This document shows, in pieces, positions 9,170 to 17,935 of a DNA stretch of 64,000 bases. Positions within the stretch are counted from its first letter, which is position 1. Every line of letters begins with the position of its first letter. A model generated the notes under the pieces. It was not told the DNA's origin and ran no database searches. It worked only from the letters and a program-made list of their open reading frames with translations. The stretch comes from Chloroflexota bacterium (lineage in GTDB: Bacteria > Chloroflexota > Chloroflexia > Chloroflexales > Herpetosiphonaceae): assembly GCA_020161265.1 (NCBI GenBank), contig JAIUOC010000001.1:868001-932000 (forward strand), given 5' to 3'. The position numbers were made by a program, and so were the translations under genes.

Positions 9170-10952
9170 CTGACGCATCCAAACGCTCAACCGTATAACA
9201 ATTGCGCCCCGCCGCCTTGGAACGATACAACGCTTGATCAGCTAATTGGGTCAGGCGTTCAGGGTCATCAACCTGCTCAGTCCAGGCAATGCCAAGGCTA
9301 ATTGTTACGTTGACGGCGGTTTGCTTAACCACATACGGCGTGTTGGCAATCGCCGTGCGCAAGCGTTCAGCAATCACAATTGCCTCTTGCATCGAGGTAT
9401 GCGGCAGAAAGACCAAAAATTCCTCGCCGCCGTAGCGCCCAAACACATCGCTATGACGCAGCACCAACCGCGCTCGTTGGGCAATCCCACGTAGCACCTC
9501 GTCGCCGCTATCATGGCCATAGCTATCGTTAATCGCCTTGAAAAAATCAATATCAAACATAATCCAAGCCCAGCCTTGCGCATCAGTTTGTTGATGTTGC
9601 AAAGCAAGGTCGATTTGTTCGTATAAACCGCGCCGATTGAGAATTTCGGTCAGTGAGTCAGTTTTAGCCCATTCAGCCAATTGCAAATTAATTTGTTGAA
9701 TATCAGCTAATTGTTGATGCAAATCATCATTTTGCAAATGATACAGCGCTGCTTGATTACGAGCTTCATCTAAACGATACATTGTTTGTAGAACTTGCAT
9801 TCGTCGCACTGATTGCTCATTAAAAACCGTATCTTTTAATTCATAATAGGCTTTATAGTGCTTCAACGAGGCTTTAAAATCGCCTAAGGCCTCATAGGTA
9901 TCAGCCAAAGCTTGATGTGCCCGATAGACTTTTTGCTGATTGATTGTAGGATTGACTGAAATCAAGGCTTGCTCAAGAATCACGCGGGCGGCTTGATAAT
10001 GCTTAATCCGATTGAGCAAAACACCATGGCGAATCAAGGCTTCAATTGCTTCGTGAATATTGTTCGAGCCACAAGCTAATTCATAGGCTTGCATAAAATG
10101 CTCAATTGCTCGGTTTTGTTGATCAAGCCCAGCATAGGCTAAACCTAAATTATTATGACACTCAGCCTGGCCATGCTGCCAATCGATTTCGTGATAGAGC
10201 GCCAGTGCTTGCTCACCATAGCTCACAGCCTGCTCAAATTGCTTCAAGGCACAGGCCGCCCGACCGCTGTTATCGAGAATTTCGGCTCGCATGCGCAGAT
10301 GCGCCGGAAATTGGGTCATGGCTTCAAGTAAGCGCAAACCATGCGCCAGATCATTCAGGGCAATTTCGGGGCTTTGCAATTCGCAATGCAAAAAGCCCAA
10401 ATTATTGCAAACCAAAGCCTCAAACCATTGATCATTTAATTGGATCGCATCGCGTTTGGCTCGCTGCAAATATTGCAAAGCTTCGGTATAGTTGCCCAGC
10501 ACAATTAATAACACGCCCAAGGCATTATGCACCGCCGCGCTATGAATGCCGCTGGCCAAAAATGCATCACTATCTTCCGAGCCAAGTGAGGCTGATTGAA
10601 AACTGGTATCTAAGATATCAAGCCAATGCGGGTTGGGCTGGCGGGGTGGGGTTAATTGGCACAGTTTGCTGGCGCGAAAGAGGTAGGTTAACGCCTGATG
10701 ATACGATTGTTCACTAAACAGCAGTTTGGAACGCCAATAGAAACAATCGATCAACCCTTGAGTATAAGGCTTGCTTTCGTCGCCCGCCATCCGCGCCAAA
10801 CCTTCGGCCTGATGGTTGAGTGCCCAAGCCTGTTCATGGTCAACTAAACGGAGTTCGGCAACTAATCGGTTAAGTACATCGACATGCTGCATTGGGTTAT
10901 GAATTTCGGCCAATGCAGCATGTAAGGCCGCTAAAGTTGTTGCATGATTCAT
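9150..10952 (-). CDS. TPR-repeat diguanylate cyclase (GGDEF)
   Basis: About 600 residues. Residues ~1-400 are tetratricopeptide-like helical repeats (for example ALGVLLIVLGNYTEALQYLQ and NNLGLAYAGLDQQNRAIEHF). A short coiled-coil linker follows, then a C-terminal GGDEF domain. The active-site loop reads RYGGEEF at about residue 510, preceded by FDIDFFKAINDSYGH. An RxxD motif (RHSD) lies exactly five residues before GGEEF, the position of the product-inhibition I-site. The protein should therefore make cyclic di-GMP and be feedback-inhibited. No membrane segment or signal peptide is visible, so the sensor is cytoplasmic and probably protein-binding through the TPRs. The start could be the ATG chosen here or a GTG three codons upstream. 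Confidence 0.92.
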   Translation of the reverse strand: MNHATTLAALHAALAEIHNPMQHVDVLNRLVAELRLVDHEQAWALNHQAEGLARMAGDESKPYTQGLIDCFYWRSKLLFSEQSYHQALTYLFRASKLCQLTPPRQPNPHWLDILDTSFQSASLGSEDSDAFLASGIHSAAVHNALGVLLIVLGNYTEALQYLQRAKRDAIQLNDQWFEALVCNNLGFLHCELQSPEIALNDLAHGLRLLEAMTQFPAHLRMRAEILDNSGRAACALKQFEQAVSYGEQALALYHEIDWQHGQAECHNNLGLAYAGLDQQNRAIEHFMQAYELACGSNNIHEAIEALIRHGVLLNRIKHYQAARVILEQALISVNPTINQQKVYRAHQALADTYEALGDFKASLKHYKAYYELKDTVFNEQSVRRMQVLQTMYRLDEARNQAALYHLQNDDLHQQLADIQQINLQLAEWAKTDSLTEILNRRGLYEQIDLALQHQQTDAQGWAWIMFDIDFFKAINDSYGHDSGDEVLRGIAQRARLVLRHSDVFGRYGGEEFLVFLPHTSMQEAIVIAERLRTAIANTPYVVKQTAVNVTISLGIAWTEQVDDPERLTQLADQALYRSKAAGRNCYTVERLDASVSQLSA

Positions 10953-11054
10953 GCTTGCCACGCAGTGTAATGATTAAAAATTCGTTGCATGCATCATAGT
11001 ATTTCATGGCAATTGATGCAACTCTTCAGTGGTGTTTTTGACCTTAGGACTTTG

Positions 11055-11837
11055 CTACAATGCCTCGCGCAAGCGCCACCAAGCCTCACCAGCTGTAGCC
11101 GCTTGGCGTAAGCTAGCAATTTTATCGGGCGCAACCAACCAAGCTTCAAAGGCGGCTCGGCTACAGATTAATGCTGCTGCCGCTGGTACACCGCGTTGTT
11201 CGAGCAATTGCCATAGCTGCTCCAAACCAGTTGCGCTCAATTGTGGTACAGTCTCAGTCGCATAGGCATCGAAGGTTGTCACATAGGCGACTTGTCCATT
11301 GCGCAATTCAGCAATCAGGCCAATCGCCAGTTGTTCGCCATCAAATACGCACAGTGCAATGCCTGCCTCTGAGCCAAGTTGGGCCACAAATTGCTCGATG
11401 CCACGATAGGTCCAGTGGTTCCAATGGCCGGCTGGCGGCGGAACCGTGACATAGCCTTGGCCATCGCCCCAGAGCAACGAATAGACCAAATGATAGTAAG
11501 CTGGCATGCTTAGGCTGCGTTGCTCTGGTTGTTGAGCTTGCTTGGCAACCTCGGCCAAATGCTGCTTGCTAATCACATGCACCCGATCCCAACGCCCTTC
11601 GCTCGCCAACTCTTCGGCCAATACTTGGGGTGTGGTGGTCAAATTGCCAGTAATTTCACGTTGCACATGATTGTTACTATCAACCGCTCGTAAAATGTTC
11701 TGACCATCGTGGAGCACATATAAGCCATGTTCGCCAGGTCGCGCAGCTTGGATGTATTTGCCAACCTCGATAAAGCGCCCAATATTGCGCCAAGTAATTG
11801 GGTCAAGATCCAACACCTGCCAAAAACGATCAATCAT
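11055..11837 (-). CDS. Unknown protein, last gene of the sugar-uptake operon
   Basis: About 260 residues from the start MIDRFWQV, soluble and rich in Trp and Gln. I do not recognise the family. Its ATG lies inside the end of the GH35 gene (8-base overlap), indicating translational coupling. The second half contains alternating hydrophobic strands (IALCVFDGEQLAIGLIAEL, QVAYVTTFDAYA) that could belong to an acyltransferase-like fold, but no signature is clear. Position suggests an accessory role in glycoside metabolism. An ATG seven codons upstream would lengthen the overlap. Confidence 0.7.
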   Translation of the reverse strand: MIDRFWQVLDLDPITWRNIGRFIEVGKYIQAARPGEHGLYVLHDGQNILRAVDSNNHVQREITGNLTTTPQVLAEELASEGRWDRVHVISKQHLAEVAKQAQQPEQRSLSMPAYYHLVYSLLWGDGQGYVTVPPPAGHWNHWTYRGIEQFVAQLGSEAGIALCVFDGEQLAIGLIAELRNGQVAYVTTFDAYATETVPQLSATGLEQLWQLLEQRGVPAAAALICSRAAFEAWLVAPDKIASLRQAATAGEAWWRLREAL

Positions 11838-13848
11838 GCTGCACCTCGACAATTGCAATCGTGTAGGCTGCTAGGCTAATCGGCTGCTGTTGTTGGAGAT
11901 CAGCGCCAGCGAATGCTCCCCACAAGCTGGTTAACCGCACAGGATGGGCAAAATCCAAGCTTGAGTTAATCGTTTCAGCGGTTGGGTTGGCTACAAACAG
12001 AATTTCGCGGCCTTGGTGGCGATGGCTGGTAACCGCCAATTGAGGGTTTTGAGGCCGCACTGGCAAGCCTGCTGCAACTTCGGCACAAAAAGCGCCTAGT
12101 TCGGCTTGGCTCAGCAAGCCCAAATGGCCACTGCCCAAGGCAACTTGGCGTTTGCCCGCCAATTGATCAGCTAAAATCGTGCAGGGCTGGAAATATTCGT
12201 CAAGGGTTGGCAAGGTCGGGCCAAGCCAAACGGTTGCACCAGCTTCGGCAGCCTGCAACAAACGCTGTTGATCGGCGCGGCTCATCCAATCGACACTTTG
12301 AGCAAACACCAATTTATAGTCAGCAATTCGTGAACTGCGCAAATGGCTATCGCTCAAATCGTAGTCGATATGGTTGGCATCGAGCGTGCTCCGCAACGAG
12401 CCATACCAACTTTGCGGATGAAAATCATCGCTTTCAACTTCGAGATCGCTGCTAAAACCCAAATCTAATTCGACTCGATTTAATCCTGGCGGCAGGCCGA
12501 GTAAATCGACATGGCCATAGTGCAAGGTTGAAGTGGCGGCCCAATAGCGCCCAAGATCATAGCTGAGCAGCACTAAAACCTCAGGTTTACGCTGGAAGTT
12601 CCACCATTGTTGCTGTTGCAAAAAGCCCATCAAACGCTCAAAAAATTGCGCATATTCAGGCCGATAATCGCCATGACGCGTGATTGGGCAGGCCAACCAA
12701 CGATCGCGCTCGACCAACATATAGAAATTGAAGGCTTTAATCCCATACATCAAGGCCGCTAAAGTGACAAATTCTGCTTCTTCAGGCCGTGGCGTGAGCG
12801 CATGGTGAATCCACAGGCCGCTGCCAAATTCAGGGATAAACGGCAGACGTGTGGTGCCAGCCATATAGCGCACCAAGGTAATCGCGCCATCAAAGCCTTG
12901 TGGTTGGCGATAATAGTTGATCCCAACCCAATCGACATGGCCGTTGGCTTCCATGGCATTGATATCGAGCGGCGTGCGATATTGAAAAGCTACATCGTGG
13001 AATAATGGCACATCAACCACGCCACGCTCACGCAGCATATCGGCCATGGTCGCAACAATCCAATTAACATGCACTTCTTTGTAGCGCACCCAATCGAGGT
13101 GAGCCACTAAATCGGGGCGACTGGCGATATCGGCATCGCGCGGCGCAACTACTTCGCTAAAAGTAGCATAGTTGGTCGCATAGGCTTGATTCAATTCCTC
13201 GATTGCGCCATATTGCTCAGCCAACATTGCTTGATACAAGGCCAACGACGAAGGGCTGTAATCGGTCGCATAGGCCTGCTCATGAAACATATAGCAGGTT
13301 TCATTATCGCTTTGCACCGCGACAATTGGCCCATGCGGCGCAAGTTGCGGCACAATCACTTGGCACATGTGGTCGAACCACACGCCCACGGCGGCCAAAT
13401 ATTCAGGGCTGGTATACGATGGCACAGGAAATTGATGCGGTGGATGCAAACCCGCTGCCAAGCTCATATGCATGGTATCCAGCGCCGTGCGAGCTTGCAT
13501 CGCAGGATCATCCAAAATCCATTGGGGAAAGCCAAAGTCGGTCAATTCAGCATTGATCAATGGCCCAGGCCGCGCAATCAGCCAGATTCCCCGTTCATGG
13601 CACAAGCGCATAAAGGCCGTGAGATCCTTGCGTGGATCGATTTGGCCCCAATCGTATTGACCGGGAGCGGTTTCATGCACACCCCAAGGAATGTAGGTTT
13701 CGATCATCGAAAAGCCAAGCGCCTTGGCTTGGTCGAGAATATAATCCCAGCGGTCGCGCTCTAAACGCCAATAGTGGATAGTGCCGGAATAAACCGGCAC
13801 TTCCTGACCATTGACTGCAAGACCGTTGGCAGTCAGCGTCACGCTCAT
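11830..13848 (-). CDS. GH35-like beta-galactosidase
   Basis: 672 residues without a signal peptide, so probably cytoplasmic. The N-terminal (beta/alpha)8 barrel has the GH35 hallmarks: IHYWRLERDRW near residue 25, TYIPWGVHE at 51-59, ARPGPLINAE at 92-101, a candidate acid/base Glu183 in VQSDNETCY and a candidate nucleophile Glu340 in FIPEFGSGLW. These motifs fit beta-galactosidases that release terminal beta-galactose from oligosaccharides with retention. The C-terminal half has Rossmann-like and beta-rich accessory parts. The start overlaps the stop of the upstream ABC ATPase by ATGA. Adjacency to an Opp/Dpp-type importer and a LacI regulator supports cleavage of imported oligosaccharides. 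GH42-like specificity cannot be excluded. Confidence 0.85.
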   Translation of the reverse strand: MSVTLTANGLAVNGQEVPVYSGTIHYWRLERDRWDYILDQAKALGFSMIETYIPWGVHETAPGQYDWGQIDPRKDLTAFMRLCHERGIWLIARPGPLINAELTDFGFPQWILDDPAMQARTALDTMHMSLAAGLHPPHQFPVPSYTSPEYLAAVGVWFDHMCQVIVPQLAPHGPIVAVQSDNETCYMFHEQAYATDYSPSSLALYQAMLAEQYGAIEELNQAYATNYATFSEVVAPRDADIASRPDLVAHLDWVRYKEVHVNWIVATMADMLRERGVVDVPLFHDVAFQYRTPLDINAMEANGHVDWVGINYYRQPQGFDGAITLVRYMAGTTRLPFIPEFGSGLWIHHALTPRPEEAEFVTLAALMYGIKAFNFYMLVERDRWLACPITRHGDYRPEYAQFFERLMGFLQQQQWWNFQRKPEVLVLLSYDLGRYWAATSTLHYGHVDLLGLPPGLNRVELDLGFSSDLEVESDDFHPQSWYGSLRSTLDANHIDYDLSDSHLRSSRIADYKLVFAQSVDWMSRADQQRLLQAAEAGATVWLGPTLPTLDEYFQPCTILADQLAGKRQVALGSGHLGLLSQAELGAFCAEVAAGLPVRPQNPQLAVTSHRHQGREILFVANPTAETINSSLDFAHPVRLTSLWGAFAGADLQQQQPISLAAYTIAIVEVQHD

Positions 13849-14888
13849 GCCGCAGTTCCTCCACTGCCCTCACCATACAAATGGCAACGAACCCAGTGAT
13901 TTGGGGCAATCGTTTGTACATCGGGCATTACTTTGCGACAAACATCCTTGACTTGAGGGCAACGTGCCGCAAACGGGCAGCCAGGCGGCGGATCGATCAA
14001 GGAAGGCGGCTCACCACGGGCGACAACTTCACGCTGGCCAAGCGCAACTTCGGGGTTTGGCACGGCGGAAAGCAACAATTTCGTATAGGGATGGGCGGGG
14101 TTGCCGATCAACTCGTCACTATCAGCACCTTCCATCATTTGGCCTGCATACAACACCATAATCCGGTCGGCAAAATAGCGGGCGCTAGCAATATCGTGGG
14201 TAATGTAGAGATAGCCAATCCCGATCTCTTTTTTGAGTTTGGCCATCAAATTCAAAACGCCAATCCGAATCGAAACATCGAGCATCGAAATTGGTTCGTC
14301 GGCCAGCACAATTTCGGGATCGACGGCCAAAGCGCGGGCAATTGCTACCCGTTGGCGTTGCCCACCAGATAACTCGTGGGGATATTTATTGGCAATATCG
14401 GCTGGCGGATTCAGGCCGACCGTCGCCAGCAACTCATGCACTCGTGGCAACAAATCGCTGCGCCGCTCAACTTTATGATGAATTTGCAACGGTCGCATAA
14501 TGTGATGCGCCACCGAGTGGGTTGGATTCATCGAGCCAAATGGATCTTGAAAAATCATCTGTACGCCGCTGCGATAGCTCAGCGAAGCACCGCGTTTCTC
14601 AGTTTGCAGCACATTTTGGCCACGGAAGATAATCTCGCCACTGGTTGGCTCCATCAAGCGGGCGATCAAACGGGCGGCGGTGCTTTTGCCGCTACCTGAT
14701 TCGCCCACGACCGCCAACACCTCGCCACGCCGAATTGCAAATGACACATCGGTTAAGGCATGGACATGTTTGCTGCGAAACAGGCCGCCCACTGGAAAGC
14801 GCTTGGTCAAATTGCGCACTTCCAAGACCACCGGGTCGGGAGATTCAGCTAATTTCCACTGCTCAGCAGTTAACACAGTTTTGGTCAT
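13845..14888 (-). CDS. ABC transporter ATP-binding protein, OppF/DppF type
   Basis: About 347 residues. Walker A GESGSGKST, signature LSGGQRQRVAIARAL, Walker B IVLADEPISMLD and the C-terminal Opp/Dpp extension with clustered cysteines (PPPGCPFAARCPQVKDVC) define the DppF-type subunit. It energises uptake together with the OppD-like subunit encoded just upstream. The chosen ATG (MTKTVL) is preceded by GAGGTGC and lies 8 bases after the previous stop. An upstream start would overlap. The 3' end overlaps the GH35 start by 4 bases. The pairing with a glycosidase suggests the substrate is an oligosaccharide, as known for several Opp-like sugar importers. Confidence 0.9.
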   Translation of the reverse strand: MTKTVLTAEQWKLAESPDPVVLEVRNLTKRFPVGGLFRSKHVHALTDVSFAIRRGEVLAVVGESGSGKSTAARLIARLMEPTSGEIIFRGQNVLQTEKRGASLSYRSGVQMIFQDPFGSMNPTHSVAHHIMRPLQIHHKVERRSDLLPRVHELLATVGLNPPADIANKYPHELSGGQRQRVAIARALAVDPEIVLADEPISMLDVSIRIGVLNLMAKLKKEIGIGYLYITHDIASARYFADRIMVLYAGQMMEGADSDELIGNPAHPYTKLLLSAVPNPEVALGQREVVARGEPPSLIDPPPGCPFAARCPQVKDVCRKVMPDVQTIAPNHWVRCHLYGEGSGGTAA

Positions 14889-14896
14889 GATGCACC

Positions 14897-15910
14897 TCAG
14901 TACAAGTGACAAGCCACAAAATGGCCTGGTTCAACTTCGCGTAGGGTTGGTTGTTGCAGTGAACACTGAGCAATCGCCTTGGGGCAGCGTGGGTGAAAGC
15001 GACAACCGCTTGGTGGTTCGAGCATATTTGGCGGCGAACCAGGAATCCCAGTTAGGGTTTCCTTGGGGCCAACCAAGGCAGGGAACGAAGCCATCAAGCC
15101 TTGGGTGTAGGGATGCATGGGCTTGTTGAATAGCTCGTGGGCAGCAGTCATTTCGACAATCTCGCCAGCATACATCACACCGATGCGGTCGGAAAACTCG
15201 ACCATCAGCGATAAGTCGTGGGTAATAAACAAAATCGAGAAATCAAGCTCTTTTTTGAGATACTCGATTTGCTGCATAATATCTTTTTGCACCACCACAT
15301 CAAGCGCGGTGGTTGGCTCGTCCATAATCATCAACTGTGGTTTGAGTGCGAGTGCAACCGCAATCACCACCCGTTGGCGCATGCCGCCGGAAAGTTGATG
15401 CGGATAATCATCAACTCGCTTCCCATCGATCCCCACAATATCGAGCAATTCGGCGGCACGATCTTTGGCCTGTTGCTTGGTCGTTTTAGGTTGATGGCGT
15501 TGGATCACATCGATAATCTGCTCGCCAACGGTCAAAACTGGATTGAGCGCATTCATGGCGCTTTGAAACACCATCGAAATATCGCGCCAACGGAACGCTT
15601 CGAGGCCTTCCATATCCATTTCAAGCACATCATCGCCATCGAATAGCACATTGCCACCAGTAATCACTGCGGGCGAATGCAAAATCCGCATAATGGCGTG
15701 AGCAATGGTCGATTTACCGCTGCCCGACTCGCCAGCGAGGCCAAAAACCTCGCCTTGGCCGATGCTAAACGAAACGTTGGAAACAGCTTGGACTGGGCCG
15801 CGCAACGTCTGGTATTCGACCGATAGGTTCTGAACATCGAGCAATGGCTCAGCCGCACTACTTGCGGATGACTGGGGTGACAAGGACGTTGGCACGGGAG
15901 CGCTTGCCAT
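14897..15910 (-). CDS. ABC transporter ATP-binding protein, OppD/DppD type
   Basis: About 337 residues from MASAPVP, which follows a GGAGACC ribosome binding site. It has Walker A GESGSGKST, signature LSGGMRQRVVIAVAL, Walker B LMIMDEPTTALD, the H-loop FITHDLSLM and the typical oligopeptide-family tail PPSGCRFHPRCPKAIAQC. It is the partner of the OppF-like ATPase. The start lies inside the end of the upstream permease gene (about 53-base overlap), so expression is coupled. Confidence 0.9.
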   Translation of the reverse strand: MASAPVPTSLSPQSSASSAAEPLLDVQNLSVEYQTLRGPVQAVSNVSFSIGQGEVFGLAGESGSGKSTIAHAIMRILHSPAVITGGNVLFDGDDVLEMDMEGLEAFRWRDISMVFQSAMNALNPVLTVGEQIIDVIQRHQPKTTKQQAKDRAAELLDIVGIDGKRVDDYPHQLSGGMRQRVVIAVALALKPQLMIMDEPTTALDVVVQKDIMQQIEYLKKELDFSILFITHDLSLMVEFSDRIGVMYAGEIVEMTAAHELFNKPMHPYTQGLMASFPALVGPKETLTGIPGSPPNMLEPPSGCRFHPRCPKAIAQCSLQQPTLREVEPGHFVACHLY

Positions 15911-16862
15911 GAGTGGTCTCCTTTTCGGCACGTAAGCGAGGGTTGGTAATTTCGTCAAGGGCATAGTTCAGCATGGTTAAGGCAAAGGCACACAAGGCAA
16001 TACAGATCCCAGTTGGCACGAATGTCCACCAAGCTCCGGTCAAGATGCCAGCATTATTTTGCGCCCAGTAGAGCATCGTGCCCCAGCTGGTTGTGCCAAC
16101 ATCGGTCAAGCCAAGGAAGGCCAAACCAACATCAGCGCCAATTGCATACACCGTCGAACCAACCATGCTCCCAACAAACACCGAGGACATATTTGGCAAG
16201 ACTTCGCTAAACAAAATCCGTGGAGTTCGTTCGCCGCTCACCACCGAGGCCGCGATAAAATCTTTGGCCCTGAGCGAAAGCACCTGCGAACGCATAACGC
16301 GGGCTGGCCAAGCCCATCCGGTAATGGTCAGCACCATCACAACGGTCACCGGCCCTGGTTTGAGAAAGGCCGCAAGAATAACCAACAATGGCATGCCCGG
16401 AATAATCAGCATCACATTGGTCAACAATGAGAGCAAATCATCAACCCAACCGCCCAGATAGCCAGCGGTCAAACCGATAATTGTGCCCAAAATTGTTGAG
16501 GCAATGCCGACACTCAGGCCAACCGTGAGCGATAAACGCGACCCCCAAACCAGCTGGCGAAACACATCTTGGCCTTGACCAGTTGTGCCAAGTAAGAAGG
16601 TTTTGCCGCCTGGAGCAGGCTTATCAGCGATCCAAGCTGGGGCCAAGTGGGCACGGCTTTCCATCTTTTTGGGGTTGCCTGGGGCAATCCATGGGGCTAG
16701 TAGGGCCACCATCACAAAGAAGAACATAATGCTTACGCCGAGCATCGCCTTGCGATTACGCAAGAATGCTCGTAGCAACGGCCAATGCGCCAACCATGGA
16801 CGGCCTGTTTTGGTAGTTTCGGCTGCCTTTGAAGCCAAGGTTTTCTCCGGTGATGCTTGCAT
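15858..16862 (-). CDS. ABC transporter permease, DppC/OppC type
   Basis: About 334 residues from MQASPEK, preceded by AGGAG. It has an N-terminal membrane segment (MLGVSIMFFFVMVALLAPW), the DppC-type periplasmic stretch with LLGTTGQGQDVFRQLVWGSR, and a five-helix core ending with a NYALDEITNPRLR C-terminus typical of the family. The EAA-loop region is visible around RSQVLSLRAKDFIAASVVSG. It forms the translocation channel with the DppB-like subunit, 10 bases upstream. Confidence 0.9.
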   Translation of the reverse strand: MQASPEKTLASKAAETTKTGRPWLAHWPLLRAFLRNRKAMLGVSIMFFFVMVALLAPWIAPGNPKKMESRAHLAPAWIADKPAPGGKTFLLGTTGQGQDVFRQLVWGSRLSLTVGLSVGIASTILGTIIGLTAGYLGGWVDDLLSLLTNVMLIIPGMPLLVILAAFLKPGPVTVVMVLTITGWAWPARVMRSQVLSLRAKDFIAASVVSGERTPRILFSEVLPNMSSVFVGSMVGSTVYAIGADVGLAFLGLTDVGTTSWGTMLYWAQNNAGILTGAWWTFVPTGICIALCAFALTMLNYALDEITNPRLRAEKETTHGKRSRANVLVTPVIRK

Positions 16863-16872
16863 GGCACAACTC

Positions 16873-17850
16873 CTAGCGTCGAGTGCGTGGATCAAGCCAC
16901 ACATACAATATGTCAACCAACAGATTGGCCCCAAGCACCGCAAACGTAATCATCAAAAACAAGCCCTGCATCAATGGGTAATCCAAGTTGCGAACTGCTT
17001 GCAACAGCAAATAGCCTAAGCCTGGATACGCAAAGATAATTTCGGTGAGCAAGGAGCCGCTGAGCACAAAGCCAAGTGCCATCCCAAACGAGGTAACATT
17101 GGGCAATAAGGCGTTGCGAGCAGCATAACTAAACATAATTCGTTGTTGCGATAAACCCTTAGCCTGCGCCATGGTGATGTAATCCTCGGAGAGAATCCCA
17201 ACCATGGTATTGCGCATGCCAAGCATCCAACCGCCAATCGAAGCCAGCACAATACAGCTTGCTGGCAAAATCATGTGCGAGATAACACTCTTTATAAAGG
17301 TGAGGCTGCCCCAATCAACCGATAGTGCATCGTTATAAGCATGTCGTAACGGGAACCAGCCTGCTTGAAATGCAAGGAAATACAGCGCAATCATCGCTAA
17401 GAAGAAGTAGGGAAATGCGCCGATAAAGGTTAGTAAGGGTGGAGCAACCGAATCGAGGATACCATTACGCCGCCAAGCGCCGATAATCCCCAAAACATTG
17501 CCCAAGAAAAAACTAATCACGGTGGCTAAACCAGCCAGCAAGATAGTCCACATAAATCCAGTTGAAATAACCGTGGTAACTTGGGCAGGGAAAAAGTTGA
17601 TTGAGATACCAAACTCTCCGCGACTCAAGCTTCTCAGGTAGGTAAAATACTGTTCGAGCAAGGGAGCATCGCTTAGGCCATAAGCTTTGCGCAACGAATC
17701 GATTTCTTCAGGGCGAAGTTTGCCTTGAAAACGGGCGAAGATAGCCGAGGCTGGGTCACCAGGCATAAGCCGGGGTAGGTAGAAATTGACGGTAAGCGAG
17801 ACCCAAGCCGCGACCGCGTAAAAGCCCAGCCGTCGCAACAAGAAACGCAT
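16873..17850 (-). CDS. ABC transporter permease, DppB/OppB type
   Basis: 325 residues. MRFLLRRLGFYAVAAWVSLT is the usual first helix. LMPGDPASAIF and LRKAYGLSDAPLLEQYFTYL are characteristic of DppB proteins. The EAA loop reads EDYITMAQAKGLSQQRIMFSYAARNALLP, and the protein ends with a membrane helix and WLDPRTRR. It pairs with the DppC-like permease. A strong hairpin in the 85-base gap to the upstream binding-protein gene may set differential expression. Confidence 0.9.
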   Translation of the reverse strand: MRFLLRRLGFYAVAAWVSLTVNFYLPRLMPGDPASAIFARFQGKLRPEEIDSLRKAYGLSDAPLLEQYFTYLRSLSRGEFGISINFFPAQVTTVISTGFMWTILLAGLATVISFFLGNVLGIIGAWRRNGILDSVAPPLLTFIGAFPYFFLAMIALYFLAFQAGWFPLRHAYNDALSVDWGSLTFIKSVISHMILPASCIVLASIGGWMLGMRNTMVGILSEDYITMAQAKGLSQQRIMFSYAARNALLPNVTSFGMALGFVLSGSLLTEIIFAYPGLGYLLLQAVRNLDYPLMQGLFLMITFAVLGANLLVDILYVWLDPRTRR

Positions 17851-17888
17851 GGTTCTTCCTTTCAGGGTTTCGCGCCTGGGTCGGGTTG

Positions 17889-17915
17889 GTGCTGGAGCCG
17901 TATTGGCTCCAGCAC
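17889..17915 (-). promoter_or_regulatory. Intercistronic hairpin between binding protein and permease
   Basis: A perfect 11-bp inverted repeat (GTGCTGGAGCC / GGCTCCAGCAC) with a 5-base loop and no T tract. In ABC importer operons such a hairpin commonly stabilises the upstream binding-protein message or partly stops transcription, giving more binding protein than permease. The function here is inferred from position. Confidence 0.6.
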
Positions 17916-17935
17916 ACGACCAAACCAGACACTGC

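Noticed and set aside
10106-10717. A 203-codon plus-strand reading frame
   Set aside because: Lies wholly opposite the TPR-GGDEF gene and has no ribosome binding site or recognisable domain.
13186-13764. A 192-codon plus-strand reading frame
   Set aside because: Antisense to the GH35 gene, whose catalytic motifs are intact; the frame is a by-product of its codon use.
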